Source: Baffinella frigidus
Lineage: Eukaryota; Cryptophyceae; Cryptomonadales; Baffinellaceae
Reading direction: 5' to 3'
DNA length: 13,180 nucleotides
Assembly (NCBI GenBank): GCA_026770585.1
Contig: MU646740.1
Span: 331,877-345,056, forward strand
Position 1 is the first letter of the stretch; every line of letters begins with the position of its first letter. The position numbers and the translations under genes were made by a program. Positions 5,854 to 11,226 of the stretch are shown piece by piece. A model generated the notes under the pieces. That model was given only the letters and a program-made list of their open reading frames with translations. It searched no databases and was not told where the DNA came from.

Positions 5854-6165
5854 CTAAAATTCATCCACCATAAACCCCACTGAGCGTCTCTTTGGTTGCA
5901 GCACAGATAAAGCGGTGAGCGTGGGGGGTTGGCGCACGGACCGTCGCCGCATCGACCCGTTGGCGCGCGCCGCTGTATCGGGGTGCGGCTGACAACGGAC
6001 CAGAACGCGTGCGATCCGCGGAGAGGAGGGGATCACCGTGACGTCACCCTTGGGTGCATGTCCATGGCTTTTTTGTTCTTGCTTCGCATTGGGCTTTTCC
6101 GCCTTGGCAGCGTTGCTGCCCTCCACGACTTTCGCGGTGGTCTCCGCACTCTGCTTCCCGCCCAT
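5854..6165 (-). CDS. Candidate small protein, 103 aa, MGGKQS N-terminus
   Basis: The ATG at 6165-6163 is the first after an in-frame TAG (6183-6181) and the frame runs 103 codons to TAG. About two thirds of codons end in G or C, and the opposite-strand frame looks like a shadow. The N-terminus MGGKQS fits the MGxxxS N-myristoylation pattern. Residues 1-40 are Lys/Ala/Glu-rich and probably disordered. The C-terminus holds RRRSV (73-77) and KRRSVGF (92-98); both have the R-R-x-S form typical of basophilic kinases, and R-S-V-G-F also matches the RVxF docking pattern for protein phosphatase 1. These are pattern matches, not evidence of function. TTTGCAG|G just upstream of the ATG could be a 3' splice site, so this may be the last exon of a longer minus-strand gene. 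Family not recognised. Confidence 0.4.
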   Translation of the reverse strand: MGGKQSAETTAKVVEGSNAAKAEKPNAKQEQKSHGHAPKGDVTVIPSSPRIARVLVRCQPHPDTAARANGSMRRRSVRQPPTLTALSVLQPKRRSVGFMVDEF

Positions 6166-6384
6166 CCTGCAAACTCCGCGCTAGCCTGCTTCACGCAGCT
6201 ATCTATCCCCGTGTTCCCCTCCACGGCTCTCTTACAACCCACACACTCGCAGGCTCGTCCCGCGGCCCACGCAGCTGCCACACCAGACGCGCTGCTGCTA
6301 CCGCGTCCAGATGCAGTCGATCTTCCTCCACAGGGTGGATCGAGGGGCACGAAGACAGGGGTAACGAAGACGCCCGCCTGCGTT
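6166..6384 (-). other. Open but unassigned minus-strand region between two candidate exons
   Basis: Two overlapping minus frames look partly protein-like: one with CECVGCKRAVEGNTGIDSC and another with HPVEEDRLHLDAVAAARLVW. A GTAAGA donor-like word lies at 6236-6231 and an acceptor TTTGCAG at 6173-6167. Splicing those two does not put either frame in register with the downstream MGGKQS frame. I therefore do not call an exon here. Confidence 0.25.
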
Positions 6385-6930
6385 TTACACACCCCAACGC
6401 GGTGCCGGCTTTTGCCGAGGAGATGGTAACGTGACCAAACTCGCCTCTGAAGTTAACTTTGATGAAGTGTTGACTTTGATGAAGTTCGACGTCCCGTACA
6501 ATCCTTGGGGGGTTATTTGGCAAATAACCTCCCAAGGGGACATAAGGCAGGGTTCAACCTCTGTCTGTGAGTTCGCCGCACCGTCACCGCTAGGTGGCAC
6601 ACCCTGCACCCTGATCCCAGCCCACGAGACGTATCGCACCTCTATATCCAGCTCCGCTGACCAGCCTCCCTGCAAAAAAAACGCGAGAGACGAGAAAAGA
6701 AAACCCAGAGCTCCCTCTTCCTTTAGCAGCAAGACCTCCACAAAGCTCAAAATCAGGGAGCAGCCGTCCTTTCAGAAGAGGTGCGTCGTCGAGGTTGCAC
6801 GGGAGGTCCGGTAGAGCAAAGGCTCTTGAAAGGGCAAGGCGGGCTGGGGGGTCAAGGAAGCCCCCCGCGATGAGCAAAATTATGTACTCACCTCGGTGGG
6901 TCTCATACGTTGCAGGGCTCGCGACAGCAT
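6385..6930 (-). CDS. Candidate two-exon gene, 107 aa, probably disrupted
   Basis: Exon 1 (6930-6892) encodes MLSRALQRMRPTE, whose Arg-rich amphipathic start would suit an organelle presequence, and ends GAG|GTGAGTA, a consensus donor. A 222-bp intron ends in a long pyrimidine tract and TTTTTTTTGCAG (acceptor at 6670). Exon 2 (from 6669) continues in phase with GGWSAELDIEVRYVSWAGIR and stops at 6385. Its second half is overprinted by a palindrome (6503-6537) and by a dispersed repeat (6426-6490), so the original 3' coding sequence is probably lost. The splice signals are strong; the encoded protein is not recognised. Exon 1 overlaps the start of the plus-strand ORF at 6929, so the two models are likely alternatives or a divergent pair. 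Confidence 0.35.
6426..6490 (+). repeat. Dispersed repeat with tandem 17-mers
   Basis: GTAACGTGACCAAACTCG is followed by two tandem 17-mers, GTTAACTTTGATGAAGT and GTTGACTTTGATGAAGT. The same order (ACGTGACCAA, TCAAGTTAA, GTTGACTTTTGATGAA) occurs at 9866-9935. Confidence 0.65.
6503..6537. repeat. 35-bp palindrome
   Basis: CCTTGGGGGGTTATTTG and CAAATAACCTCCCAAGG pair with one mismatch around a single G. It is a minimal foldback inside exon 2 of the minus-strand model. Confidence 0.85.
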
Positions 6931-7291
6931 GTGGCGCCCTTCCGTCTACCTCCTGGCTGCCGCCGCACTTGCCTCTGACGCCGCGGCGTTCGCGCCCTCA
7001 ACGTGCTCCCCCCCCCGCAACCTCGCAGCCTTTGTGCCCCTCTTTTCGCAAGGAAGGCTCGTCCAGGATCCACCAGCCCCCAAAGGACGACCTAATCGCC
7101 TGTTTCGCCTCCCGTGTCTCGTGCTAGAACGAACCGGAATCCGACGCGATCGTTCGAAGCGAGATCGGCGTTGCTCCTCCCCCAGCGCCAGAGCGAACAC
7201 GTCTCATACCAACACGGCCGCCATCCACCAGCCACCAGAAGTCAACCAAAGCAAAGTTGATTTCCCCTGCAGACTAACCCTCAGGTTTTAG
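6929..7291 (+). CDS. Candidate plastid presequence ORF, 3' end replaced by a MITE
   Basis: The 120-codon frame from this ATG begins MWRPSVYLLAAAALASD, a basic residue followed by a hydrophobic Ala/Leu core, then AAAFAPSTC at residues 18-26. A signal peptide with A|FAP at the predicted cleavage point (A20|F21), followed by Ser/Pro/Arg-rich sequence, matches the bipartite plastid-targeting signal known in photosynthetic stramenopiles and cryptophytes. Codons up to about residue 50 end mostly in C or G. From residue 99 the frame lies inside the foldback at 7223-7353, and residues 50-98 look non-coding (Arg-rich, no domain). It is best read as a presequence fragment cut off from its mature protein. 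Alternatives: a secreted-protein signal, or a chance frame opposite the minus-strand exon at 6892-6930. Confidence 0.4.
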   Translation: MWRPSVYLLAAAALASDAAAFAPSTCSPPRNLAAFVPLFSQGRLVQDPPAPKGRPNRLFRLPCLVLERTGIRRDRSKRDRRCSSPSARANTSHTNTAAIHQPPEVNQSKVDFPCRLTLRF

Positions 7292-7353
7292 TCTGCAGGG
7301 GAAATAAACTTCTGCCATTCTCCGATTTGGTTCACTTCTGGTGGCTGGTGGAT
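7223..7353 (+). mobile_element. Foldback MITE, family A copy 2 (131 bp)
   Basis: ATCCACCAGCCACCAGAAGT and its inverted copy ACTTCTGGTGGCTGGTGGAT form perfect ends. Inner GATTTCCCCTGCAGACTAA pairs with TTAGTCTGCAGGGGAAAT. The right arm has about 15 bp (CTGCCATTCTCCGATTT) that the left arm lacks; the same asymmetry in reverse orientation occurs at 11074-11206. It supplies the last codons of the ORF at 6929. Confidence 0.93.
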
Positions 7354-7365
7354 GCACAAGCCTCT

Positions 7366-7570
7366 GCCTGCTACTGCAAAGCCACAGAGGAAGTCTCAAA
7401 ATTCTTGGACACGACACTAAAATTACTTGTAGGTTACCTTTTGACGAATTTTGGTCACGTCCTTGGGGTGAAAATTGCCTTTAAAGGAGAAAATGGCTCA
7501 AAAGTATAGGACACCAGAGTGTCCGCTACTTTTTGAAACTTCCCCTGTGGCTTTTCAGTAGTGAGCCAGG
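7366..7570. mobile_element. Foldback element with nested hairpin
   Basis: CTACTGCAAAGCCACAGAGG and AAGTCTCAAAA (7371-7401) pair with TTTTTGAAACTTCCCCTGTGG and CTTTTCAGTAGTG (7531-7563). A smaller hairpin TATAGGACACCAGAGTGTCC sits at about 7506-7525. TTTTGGTCACGTCC at 7451 repeats the TTGGTCACGT word of family B. It lies only about 12 bp from the preceding family A element. Confidence 0.75.
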
Positions 7571-7580
7571 TTGGCATGGA

Positions 7581-7790
7581 CTATTCTTAAGTTGACATGC
7601 TGGGTCTGCGGTACAAATCCGTCAACTACGCAGCGGGAAAGACCCCGGGCCCACCCAATGGCCTCGCCCAAAAAGCCGCAGACAGCGCTGGGTGTTGGCA
7701 CTGAGCTCGGTCGCGCGCTGGGGCAGGGGGGTTGCGGCGACGATGCGGCCTCAATCGGCGTGGCGTTGCTCCGCCCCCACCTGGGCAGCA
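7581..7790 (+). repeat. GC-rich dispersed repeat G, copy 1 (most complete)
   Basis: Order of blocks: AAGTTGACATGCTGGGTCTG, GGTACAAATCCGTCAACTAC, GAAAGACCCCGGGCCCAC, GCAGACAGCGCTGGGTGTTG, GCACTGAGCTCGGTCGCGCG, GACGATGCGGCCTCAATCGG, GCGTTGCTCCGCCCCCA. Later copies contain subsets in the same order. No coding potential is evident. GGTACAAATCC resembles a weak RNA polymerase III B-box, which raises but does not establish a SINE-like origin. Confidence 0.75.
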
Positions 7791-7797
7791 AACTACT

Positions 7798-7953
7798 AGC
7801 TCTGTCCCAGTAAATTTGGGCTCGCCATTATTTCGCCCCCCCCCCCGAAATTCCACAGGTAAATTTTGACCCCCCCTCATGAATTTTCTCAGCGAAATTT
7901 CGGGGGGGGGGCGAAATAATGGCGAGCCCAAATCTAAGTGAGACAGAGCTAGC
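7798..7953. mobile_element. Foldback element with about 50-bp arms and C/G runs
   Basis: CTAGCTCTGTCCCAGTAAAT and TTGGGCTCGCCATTATTTCG, then a C run and GAAATT, are mirrored by a right arm AATTTC, a G run, CGAAATAATGGCGAGCCCAA and GTGAGACAGAGCTAG. The inner half of the arms is essentially perfect, suggesting recent origin or replication-slippage correction. The loop ACAGGTAAATTTTGACCCCC recurs at 8787-8850 as a reverse complement. Confidence 0.9.
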
Positions 7954-8004
7954 ACTGGTTTAAAAAGGTCTCACGAGATCGCGCTCTGGCAGGGGCTTCG
8001 CAGC
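7939..8004 (+). repeat. Direct repeat (about 65 bp), copy 1
   Basis: GTGAGACAGAGCTAGCACTG to CTGGCAGGGGCTTCG is repeated at 8190-8252 with few changes. Its own ends GTGAGAC and GTCTCAC are inverted. It is followed by copy 2 of repeat G. Confidence 0.85.
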
Positions 8005-8125
8005 ACAGATCAACTCTGCAGTGGAAAAGACCCCGGGCCCACGAAATCGTCTCGCCCAAATAGCCACAGACAGCGCTGGGTGTTGGCACTGAAATCAGTC
8101 GCGCTCTGGCACCCAGCCGTGCATC
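7996..8125 (+). repeat. GC-rich dispersed repeat G, copy 2
   Basis: It contains CAGATCAACTCTGCAGTGG, AAAAGACCCCGGGCCCAC, CACAGACAGCGCTGGGTGTT and a shortened right part ending CCCAGCCGTGCATC. Confidence 0.75.
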
Positions 8126-8189
8126 AAACTAGTCTAAAAAAGTCTCACGAAACTGCGCTCTGGCAGGGGGGTCGCGGCGACGTTGCAGA

Positions 8190-8255
8190 GTGAGACAGAG
8201 CTAGAACTGGTTTAAAAAGGTCTCACGAGATCGCGCTCTGGCAGGGGGTTCGTGG
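8190..8255 (+). repeat. Direct repeat (about 65 bp), copy 2
   Basis: It has the same order of words as 7939-8004. A shorter third version (AGTCTCACGAAACTGCGCTC) lies at 8141-8160. Confidence 0.85.
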
Positions 8256-8483
8256 CGACGATGCGAATTCTATGACCTACGGGTCGCCCTACGGTAGGAA
8301 GTGGCTCAGCAAATTCTTGTGGGTGTGGCCTATATATGATAGATGGACGGCTTATTTGGCCTCAATCGGCCGCACCAGCTTGACGCAGACCGCTGTTGCC
8401 CGTCACCTGCTCGCCACCCCAGAATTGACACTCAAGGACCTCAACCCTTAACGCCCTGGGAGACGGGGGGGTCGTTGCAAATC
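8256..8483. other. Stretch without a supported gene
   Basis: It contains CCTACGGGTCGCCCTACGGT (8277-8296), related to the TA-MITE or 67-bp repeat core, and GCCTCAATCGGCC shared with repeat G. No ORF or other structure is supported. Confidence 0.5.
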
Positions 8484-8530
8484 GCCACAGACAGCGCTGG
8501 GTGTTGGCACTGACCTCGGTCGCTAAGGGG
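8484..8530 (+). repeat. GC-rich dispersed repeat G, copy 3 (partial)
   Basis: GCCACAGACAGCGCTGGGTG through CACTGACCTCGGTCGC matches the middle of the family only. Confidence 0.8.
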
Positions 8531-8560
8531 TCCGCTGGCGTTAGCTCGTGGCATTAGTAC

Positions 8561-8615
8561 ATCCACCAGCCACCAGAAGTGGACCAAATCGGAGAATGGC
8601 AGAAGTTGATTTCCC
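8561..8615 (-). mobile_element. Solo arm of family A MITE
   Basis: ATCCACCAGCCACCAGAAGT, GGACCAAATCGGAGAATGGC and AGAAGTTGATTTCCC match the long arm of the family A elements, then the sequence switches directly to repeat G (GGGGCAGGGGGTTCGCGG). No partner arm is present. Confidence 0.85.
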
Positions 8616-8649
8616 TGGGGCAGGGGGTTCGCGGCGACGTTGCAAACAG

Positions 8650-8765
8650 CCACAGACAGCACTGGGTGTTGGCACTGACCTCGGTCGCGCGCTGGGAGAC
8701 AGGGGGTTCGCGGCGACGATGCGGCCTCAATCGGCGCGGCGTTGCTCCGCCCCCAGCCGTGCAGC
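8650..8765 (+). repeat. GC-rich dispersed repeat G, copy 4
   Basis: It has GCCACAGACAGCACTGGGTG, GACCTCGGTCGCGCGCTGGG, GACGATGCGGCCTCAATCGG and GTTGCTCCGCCCCCAGCCGT in the same order as copy 1, but lacks the GGTACAAATCC head. Confidence 0.8.
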
Positions 8766-8786
8766 GTCCCCCATGCCTCTCCAGGT

Positions 8787-8862
8787 GCCTCCCTTAAATT
8801 TCACAGGTAGATTTCATGGGGGGGTCAGAATTGACCTGTGAAATTGGGGGGGGGGCGAAATA
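8787..8862. mobile_element. Foldback remnant related to 7798-7953
   Basis: AAATTTCACAGGTAGATTTC and GAATTGACCTGTGAAATT pair around a G-rich loop, followed by a G run and CGAAATA. This matches the loop and inner arm of the larger foldback. Confidence 0.65.
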
Positions 8863-8960
8863 TCTACGTGTCTGACTTTACTTGGATAGCGCTAGAAACC
8901 CTACACTCGGTGGGGGTGCAGACATAGCGGCCCGTTTTGGTAGTAATAAAAGTCTCTGTC

Positions 8961-9137
8961 TTAAACCCGAAACCCGAAACCCGAAACCCTAAACCCTAAA
9001 CCCTAAACCCTAAACCCTAACTCTGGACCCTGGACCCTGGACCCTGGACCCTGGACCCTGGACCCTGGGCCCTGGGCCCTGGGCCCTGGACCCTGGACCC
9101 TGGACCCTGGACCCTGGACTCTGGACCCTGGACCCTA
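8961..9137 (-). repeat. Interstitial telomere grading into CCCTGGA heptamers
   Basis: About three CCCGAAA units, then about five CCCTAAA units (to about 9020), then roughly sixteen heptamers of CCCTGGA, CCCTGGG and CTCTGGA, ending CCCTAACC. The 7-bp register is maintained through the change of unit type. Confidence 0.95.
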
Positions 9138-9382
9138 ACCAGCCCTCAGAAGTCTAGCTCCGCCTCAGTCGGGGGCTGTCTGGCGGACTATTCTAAAGTT
9201 GACGGTGTGGTGGGTTTGTGGTTTCTAAAGTTGACGTTGTGGGTTTGTGGTACACATCCTGCACCTTTGAAGCGAAACAAGCCTGCTGGTTTCTTCGGAG
9301 TCGAGAGATTGACAGCCATTGCACTAAGCAGATTGCTCGTTTGCTTTTGCCCTTAACAAATACACTTGCTGACAAACCGACG
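9138..9382. other. Stretch without a supported gene, with a tandem pair
   Basis: TTCTAAAGTTGACGGTGTGG and TTCTAAAGTTGACGTTGTGG are tandem copies (from about 9191 and 9222). The second belongs to the head of repeat G (GGTACACATCCTGCACC, GAAGCGAAAC). A minus frame over 9193-9375 is open but unconvincing. Confidence 0.5.
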
Positions 9383-9451
9383 TAAACCGCAACTCTTCGT
9401 CTGAACAGAATGTAACTTTGGGTTAACTTTTGGACGAAGAGTTGCGGTTTA
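9383..9451. mobile_element. Foldback with 19-bp perfect arms
   Basis: TAAACCGCAACTCTTCGTC and GACGAAGAGTTGCGGTTTA are perfect inverted repeats around a 31-bp loop containing AACTTTGGGTTAACTT. Confidence 0.9.
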
Positions 9452-9504
9452 TTTCTGAACCCTGTTCAACAATATCAGCAACCACTCAGCAGCCACCGGG
9501 GGCC

Positions 9505-9693
9505 TCACGAATACAGTCCATCTACGATTTGTACTAGAATTTTATCCATTGCTGTTGAATTACAACCGACTTTTTCAACAGTGTCAGCAAGCTGCTCCAC
9601 GGCACCATGGGCAAAACATCTGCATAGCCACACGAGGCTACCGAGGCGAACAGAATAAAACGGATTTTTAAAGTTTTGTGGGCAAATGATCAC
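9505..9693 (-). pseudogene. Possible coding relic, 62 codons
   Basis: The frame ends VEQLADTVEKVGCNSTAMDK followed by ILVQIVDGLYS and a stop, which looks helical and protein-like, whereas the N-terminal part does not. Downstream on the same strand, past the stop, a related string VADIVEQG is encoded (about 9471-9448), as if one repeat unit of a protein had been duplicated and then broken by the foldback at 9383-9451. No family is recognised and no splice sites were found. Confidence 0.22.
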
Positions 9694-9699
9694 GTTTCC

Positions 9700-9947
9700 G
9701 CCCGCTGAGCGGTCGGACCTGTGTAAAGTCGCGGCTTTTCATCTGAAAATTACTACACACGTTTACAATCGACATTTATTATGTTCGCATAGGTAGCCTC
9801 GTGTGGAGCCCCCATACCTACACGGCGGGTTTCGAGGGTTTCGTTGGGCCTGGATTCCAGGGGGGGTACGTGACCAATTTGCACCAGAAAATCTCTCAAG
9901 TTAATTGCATCAAGGCAAGTTGACTTTTGATGAAAGGTTCGTAGTCC
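9700..9947. other. Stretch without a gene; family B words
   Basis: GAAAATTACTACACA (9744-9758), GGTAGCCTCGTGTGGAG (about 9791-9807) and TACGTGACCAATTTG (9867-9881) all belong to family B foldbacks, so a decayed copy is likely. 9866-9935 also matches the dispersed repeat at 6426-6490. Confidence 0.5.
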
Positions 9948-10012
9948 ACCGTGTGGGGAATTGGAGCCTTATCTTGAGAAACGAAGCCAACGGCTCCAAT
10001 TCCCTACGTGTT
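9948..10012. mobile_element. Short foldback, family E copy 1
   Basis: CGTGTGGGGAATTGGAGCC pairs with GGCTCCAATTCCCTACGTG around CTTATCTTGAGAAACGAAGC. The right arm is followed by TTTTTAAACCCT and then by coding fragment 1. Confidence 0.85.
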
Positions 10013-10035
10013 TTTAAACCCTAGATGGGACGCAG

Positions 10036-10140
10036 ATGGGGCTCTCTGACGGGTTCAACAAAATGCAGAATGATGCCATGGCGAATATCCCCCCCATCCT
10101 AAACCACAGCTTCCCGTTCGGAATTGGAGCCGTTCCTTGA
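10036..10140 (+). pseudogene. MGLFDGF coding fragment, copy 1 (internally deleted)
   Basis: From ATG, directly after GACGCAG, the frame reads MGLSDGFNKMQNDAMAN, then departs from copy 2 and stops at 10138-10140. Relative to copy 2 it lacks the DASLGKPVHPGFRV part and rejoins at a run of C residues (ATCCCCCCC). The stop falls inside the downstream foldback, so it cannot be the native end. Confidence 0.5.
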
Positions 10141-10174
10141 GAAACGAAGCCAACGGCTCCAATTCCCTACGTGT
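10119..10174. mobile_element. Short foldback, family E copy 2
   Basis: GGAATTGGAGCCGTTCCTTG, GAAACGAAGCCAACGGCTCC and AATTCCCTACG give the same stem and loop as copy 1. Its right arm is the first unit of the minisatellite that follows. Confidence 0.85.
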
Positions 10175-10234
10175 TTTTCAACGGCTCCAATTCCCTACGT
10201 GTTTTTCAACGGCTCCAATTCCCTACGTGTTTTT
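10152..10234 (+). repeat. 28-bp minisatellite made from a foldback arm
   Basis: Units starting at 10152, 10180 and 10208 repeat AACGGCTCCAATTCCCTACG plus TGTTTTTC. The unit equals the right arm of the family E foldback plus its flank. Confidence 0.93.
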
Positions 10235-10254
10235 AAACCCTCGATGGCATGCAG

Positions 10255-10398
10255 ATGGGGCTGTTTGACGGGTTCAACAAGATGCTCAACGACGCTATGG
10301 CAAACGACGCCTCTCTTGGAAAGCCCGTCCACCCTGGCTTCCGCGTACATCCCCCCCCTCAGATTTGGCCTGGCATTGGAGCCATTTCGTACGTTTAG
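10255..10398 (+). pseudogene. MGLFDGF coding fragment, copy 2 (best preserved)
   Basis: The 47-codon frame reads MGLFDGFNKMLNDAMANDAS, then LGKPVHPGFRVHPPPQI, then a tail that ends at TAG (10396). Differences from copies 1, 3 and 4 are mostly silent or conservative (AAG/AAA, CTT/CTC, CAC/AAC), which suggests the sequence was once under coding selection. CATGCAG|ATGGGG and the T-rich stretch before it resemble a 3' splice site, so the ATG may be an internal Met at an exon start. The pattern hydrophobic-G-x-x-K/N followed by a Gly/Pro-rich strand looks like the start of a mature organelle protein, but I do not recognise the family. Confidence 0.5.
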
Positions 10399-10447
10399 GG
10401 TGTAAACCGCTGCCGAGCGAGAAGGGAACAGTCCATCTAAACGCAAT

Positions 10448-10486
10448 CCGTAGGCCCTACCGTAGGGACATAGGGGGTTCCTACGG
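10448..10486 (-). repeat. Partial copy of the 67-bp inverted repeat
   Basis: CGTAGGGACATAGGGGGTTC plus CTACGG matches the outer part of 3330-3396 with one G fewer. It joins directly to coding fragment 3, marking the breakpoint. Confidence 0.75.
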
Positions 10487-10560
10487 CTCCCTCGGGAAGC
10501 CTGTCAACCCTGGCTTCCGCGTACATCCCCCCCCTCAGATTCGGCTTTGGCAGTGCAGCC
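10485..10560 (+). pseudogene. MGLFDGF coding fragment, copy 3 (5' truncated)
   Basis: It reads GSLGKPVNPGFRVHPPPQI in phase with copy 2, without the MGLFDGF start, which is replaced by the 67-bp-repeat fragment. Downstream, CGGCTTTGGCAGTGCAGCC resembles copy 2 (TGGCCTGGCATTGGAGCC). Confidence 0.5.
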
Positions 10561-10690
10561 ATTCTGTCTGAGAGTTTTCAAACTCTTCGATTTAGGAGTT
10601 TAAAACTCTTCGGGTTGTACCCGAAATCGTGTAGGTTGGCAGGTTCTGAGAGAGAATCTGAGAAGGGGCCCGATGATGCACACCAGAAGA
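10561..10690. other. Short repeat-rich spacer
   Basis: TTCAAACTCTTCG and TAAAACTCTTCG are tandem variants, and CGGGTTGTACCCG is a small palindrome. GAGAGTTTTCAAACTC and GAGTTTAAAACTC are each self-complementary. No ORF is present. Confidence 0.5.
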
Positions 10691-10828
10691 GACCTTGATC
10701 ACTACAGGGGTACCTCGCTCATAAGAAACTGCCCCCCCCCTAGGGACCACCATGGGGCCCTAGGCATAGGGCTACTGTAGGGTCCTCGGGGGAGGCGGTT
10801 TCTTATGAGCAAGGTACCCCTGTAGGTC
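10691..10828. mobile_element. Foldback element inserted upstream of coding fragment 4
   Basis: TACAGGGGTACCTCGCTCAT and AAGAAACTGCC pair with GGCGGTTTCTTATGAGCAAG and GTACCCCTGTA. The centre holds a C run, CCATGG, GGGGCCCTAGGCATAGGGC and a G run, so it is self-complementary almost throughout. Confidence 0.9.
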
Positions 10829-10838
10829 CTGGAGAGAT

Positions 10839-10945
10839 GAGAACGACGCGTCCCTCTGGAAGCCTGTCAACACTGGCTTCCGCGTACATCCACCCCCCCC
10901 CCTGACCACGAATTCATCATCCCTATATCCGGAACCGGGAGGGAG
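10839..10945 (+). pseudogene. MGLFDGF coding fragment, copy 4
   Basis: It reads ENDASLWKPVNTGFRVHPPP in phase with copy 2, up to a C run of nine. If the run is allowed to change length by one or two bases, the frame continues DHEFIIPISGTG before the GA tract. That suggests this copy preserves downstream coding sequence that the others lost. The upstream part is cut by the foldback at 10691-10828. Confidence 0.45.
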
Positions 10946-11014
10946 GGAGAGAGGGAGAGAGGGAAAGAGGGAGGGGGGGGGGGAGAGAGGGAGAGAGGGA
11001 GAGACAGAGAGACA

Positions 11015-11049
<35 letters not shown>
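10936..11049 (+). repeat. Polypurine GA/GGGA tract
   Basis: It goes from GGGAGGGAGGGAGAGAGG through a G run, GACAGAGAGACAGA and GATAGATAGATA to pure GA. It ends next to GATCAAAGATCTCAGAGAC and the family A MITE. Confidence 0.95.
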
Positions 11050-11050
<1 letters not shown>

Positions 11051-11073
11051 CTGAGATCAAAGATCTCAGAGAC

Positions 11074-11206
11074 ATCCACCAACCACCAGAAGAGAACCAA
11101 ATCGAAGAATGGCAAAAGATGATTTCCCTTGCAGACTTCAGGCTCAGCCTTTAGTCTGCAGGGGCAATCAACTTTAGCTTTAGTTCACTTCTGGTGGCTG
11201 GTGGAT
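11074..11206 (-). mobile_element. Foldback MITE, family A copy 3 (133 bp)
   Basis: ATCCACCAACCACCAGAAGA and CACTTCTGGTGGCTGGTGGAT form the ends; inner TTTCCCTTGCAGACT pairs with AGTCTGCAGGGGCAA. The left arm is the long one here, so the element is inverted relative to 7223-7353. Confidence 0.93.
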
Positions 11207-11226
11207 AGGGTTGGTCCCTCAAGACT

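Noticed and set aside
5929-6434. Plus-strand ORFs of 166 and 126 codons with a hydrophobic stretch
   Set aside because: Opposite to the GC3-biased minus frame at 5854-6165, with no domain; they look like shadows of that frame.
7600-7660. tRNA or tRNA-like gene suggested by GGTACAAATCC
   Set aside because: No D-arm, anticodon arm or acceptor pairing could be drawn around it.
10124-10405. 93-codon plus-strand ORF across foldback, minisatellite and coding fragment 2
   Set aside because: It uses the wrong frame relative to the MGLFDGF fragment and its start lies in the foldback; the frame is an accident of the 28-bp repeat.
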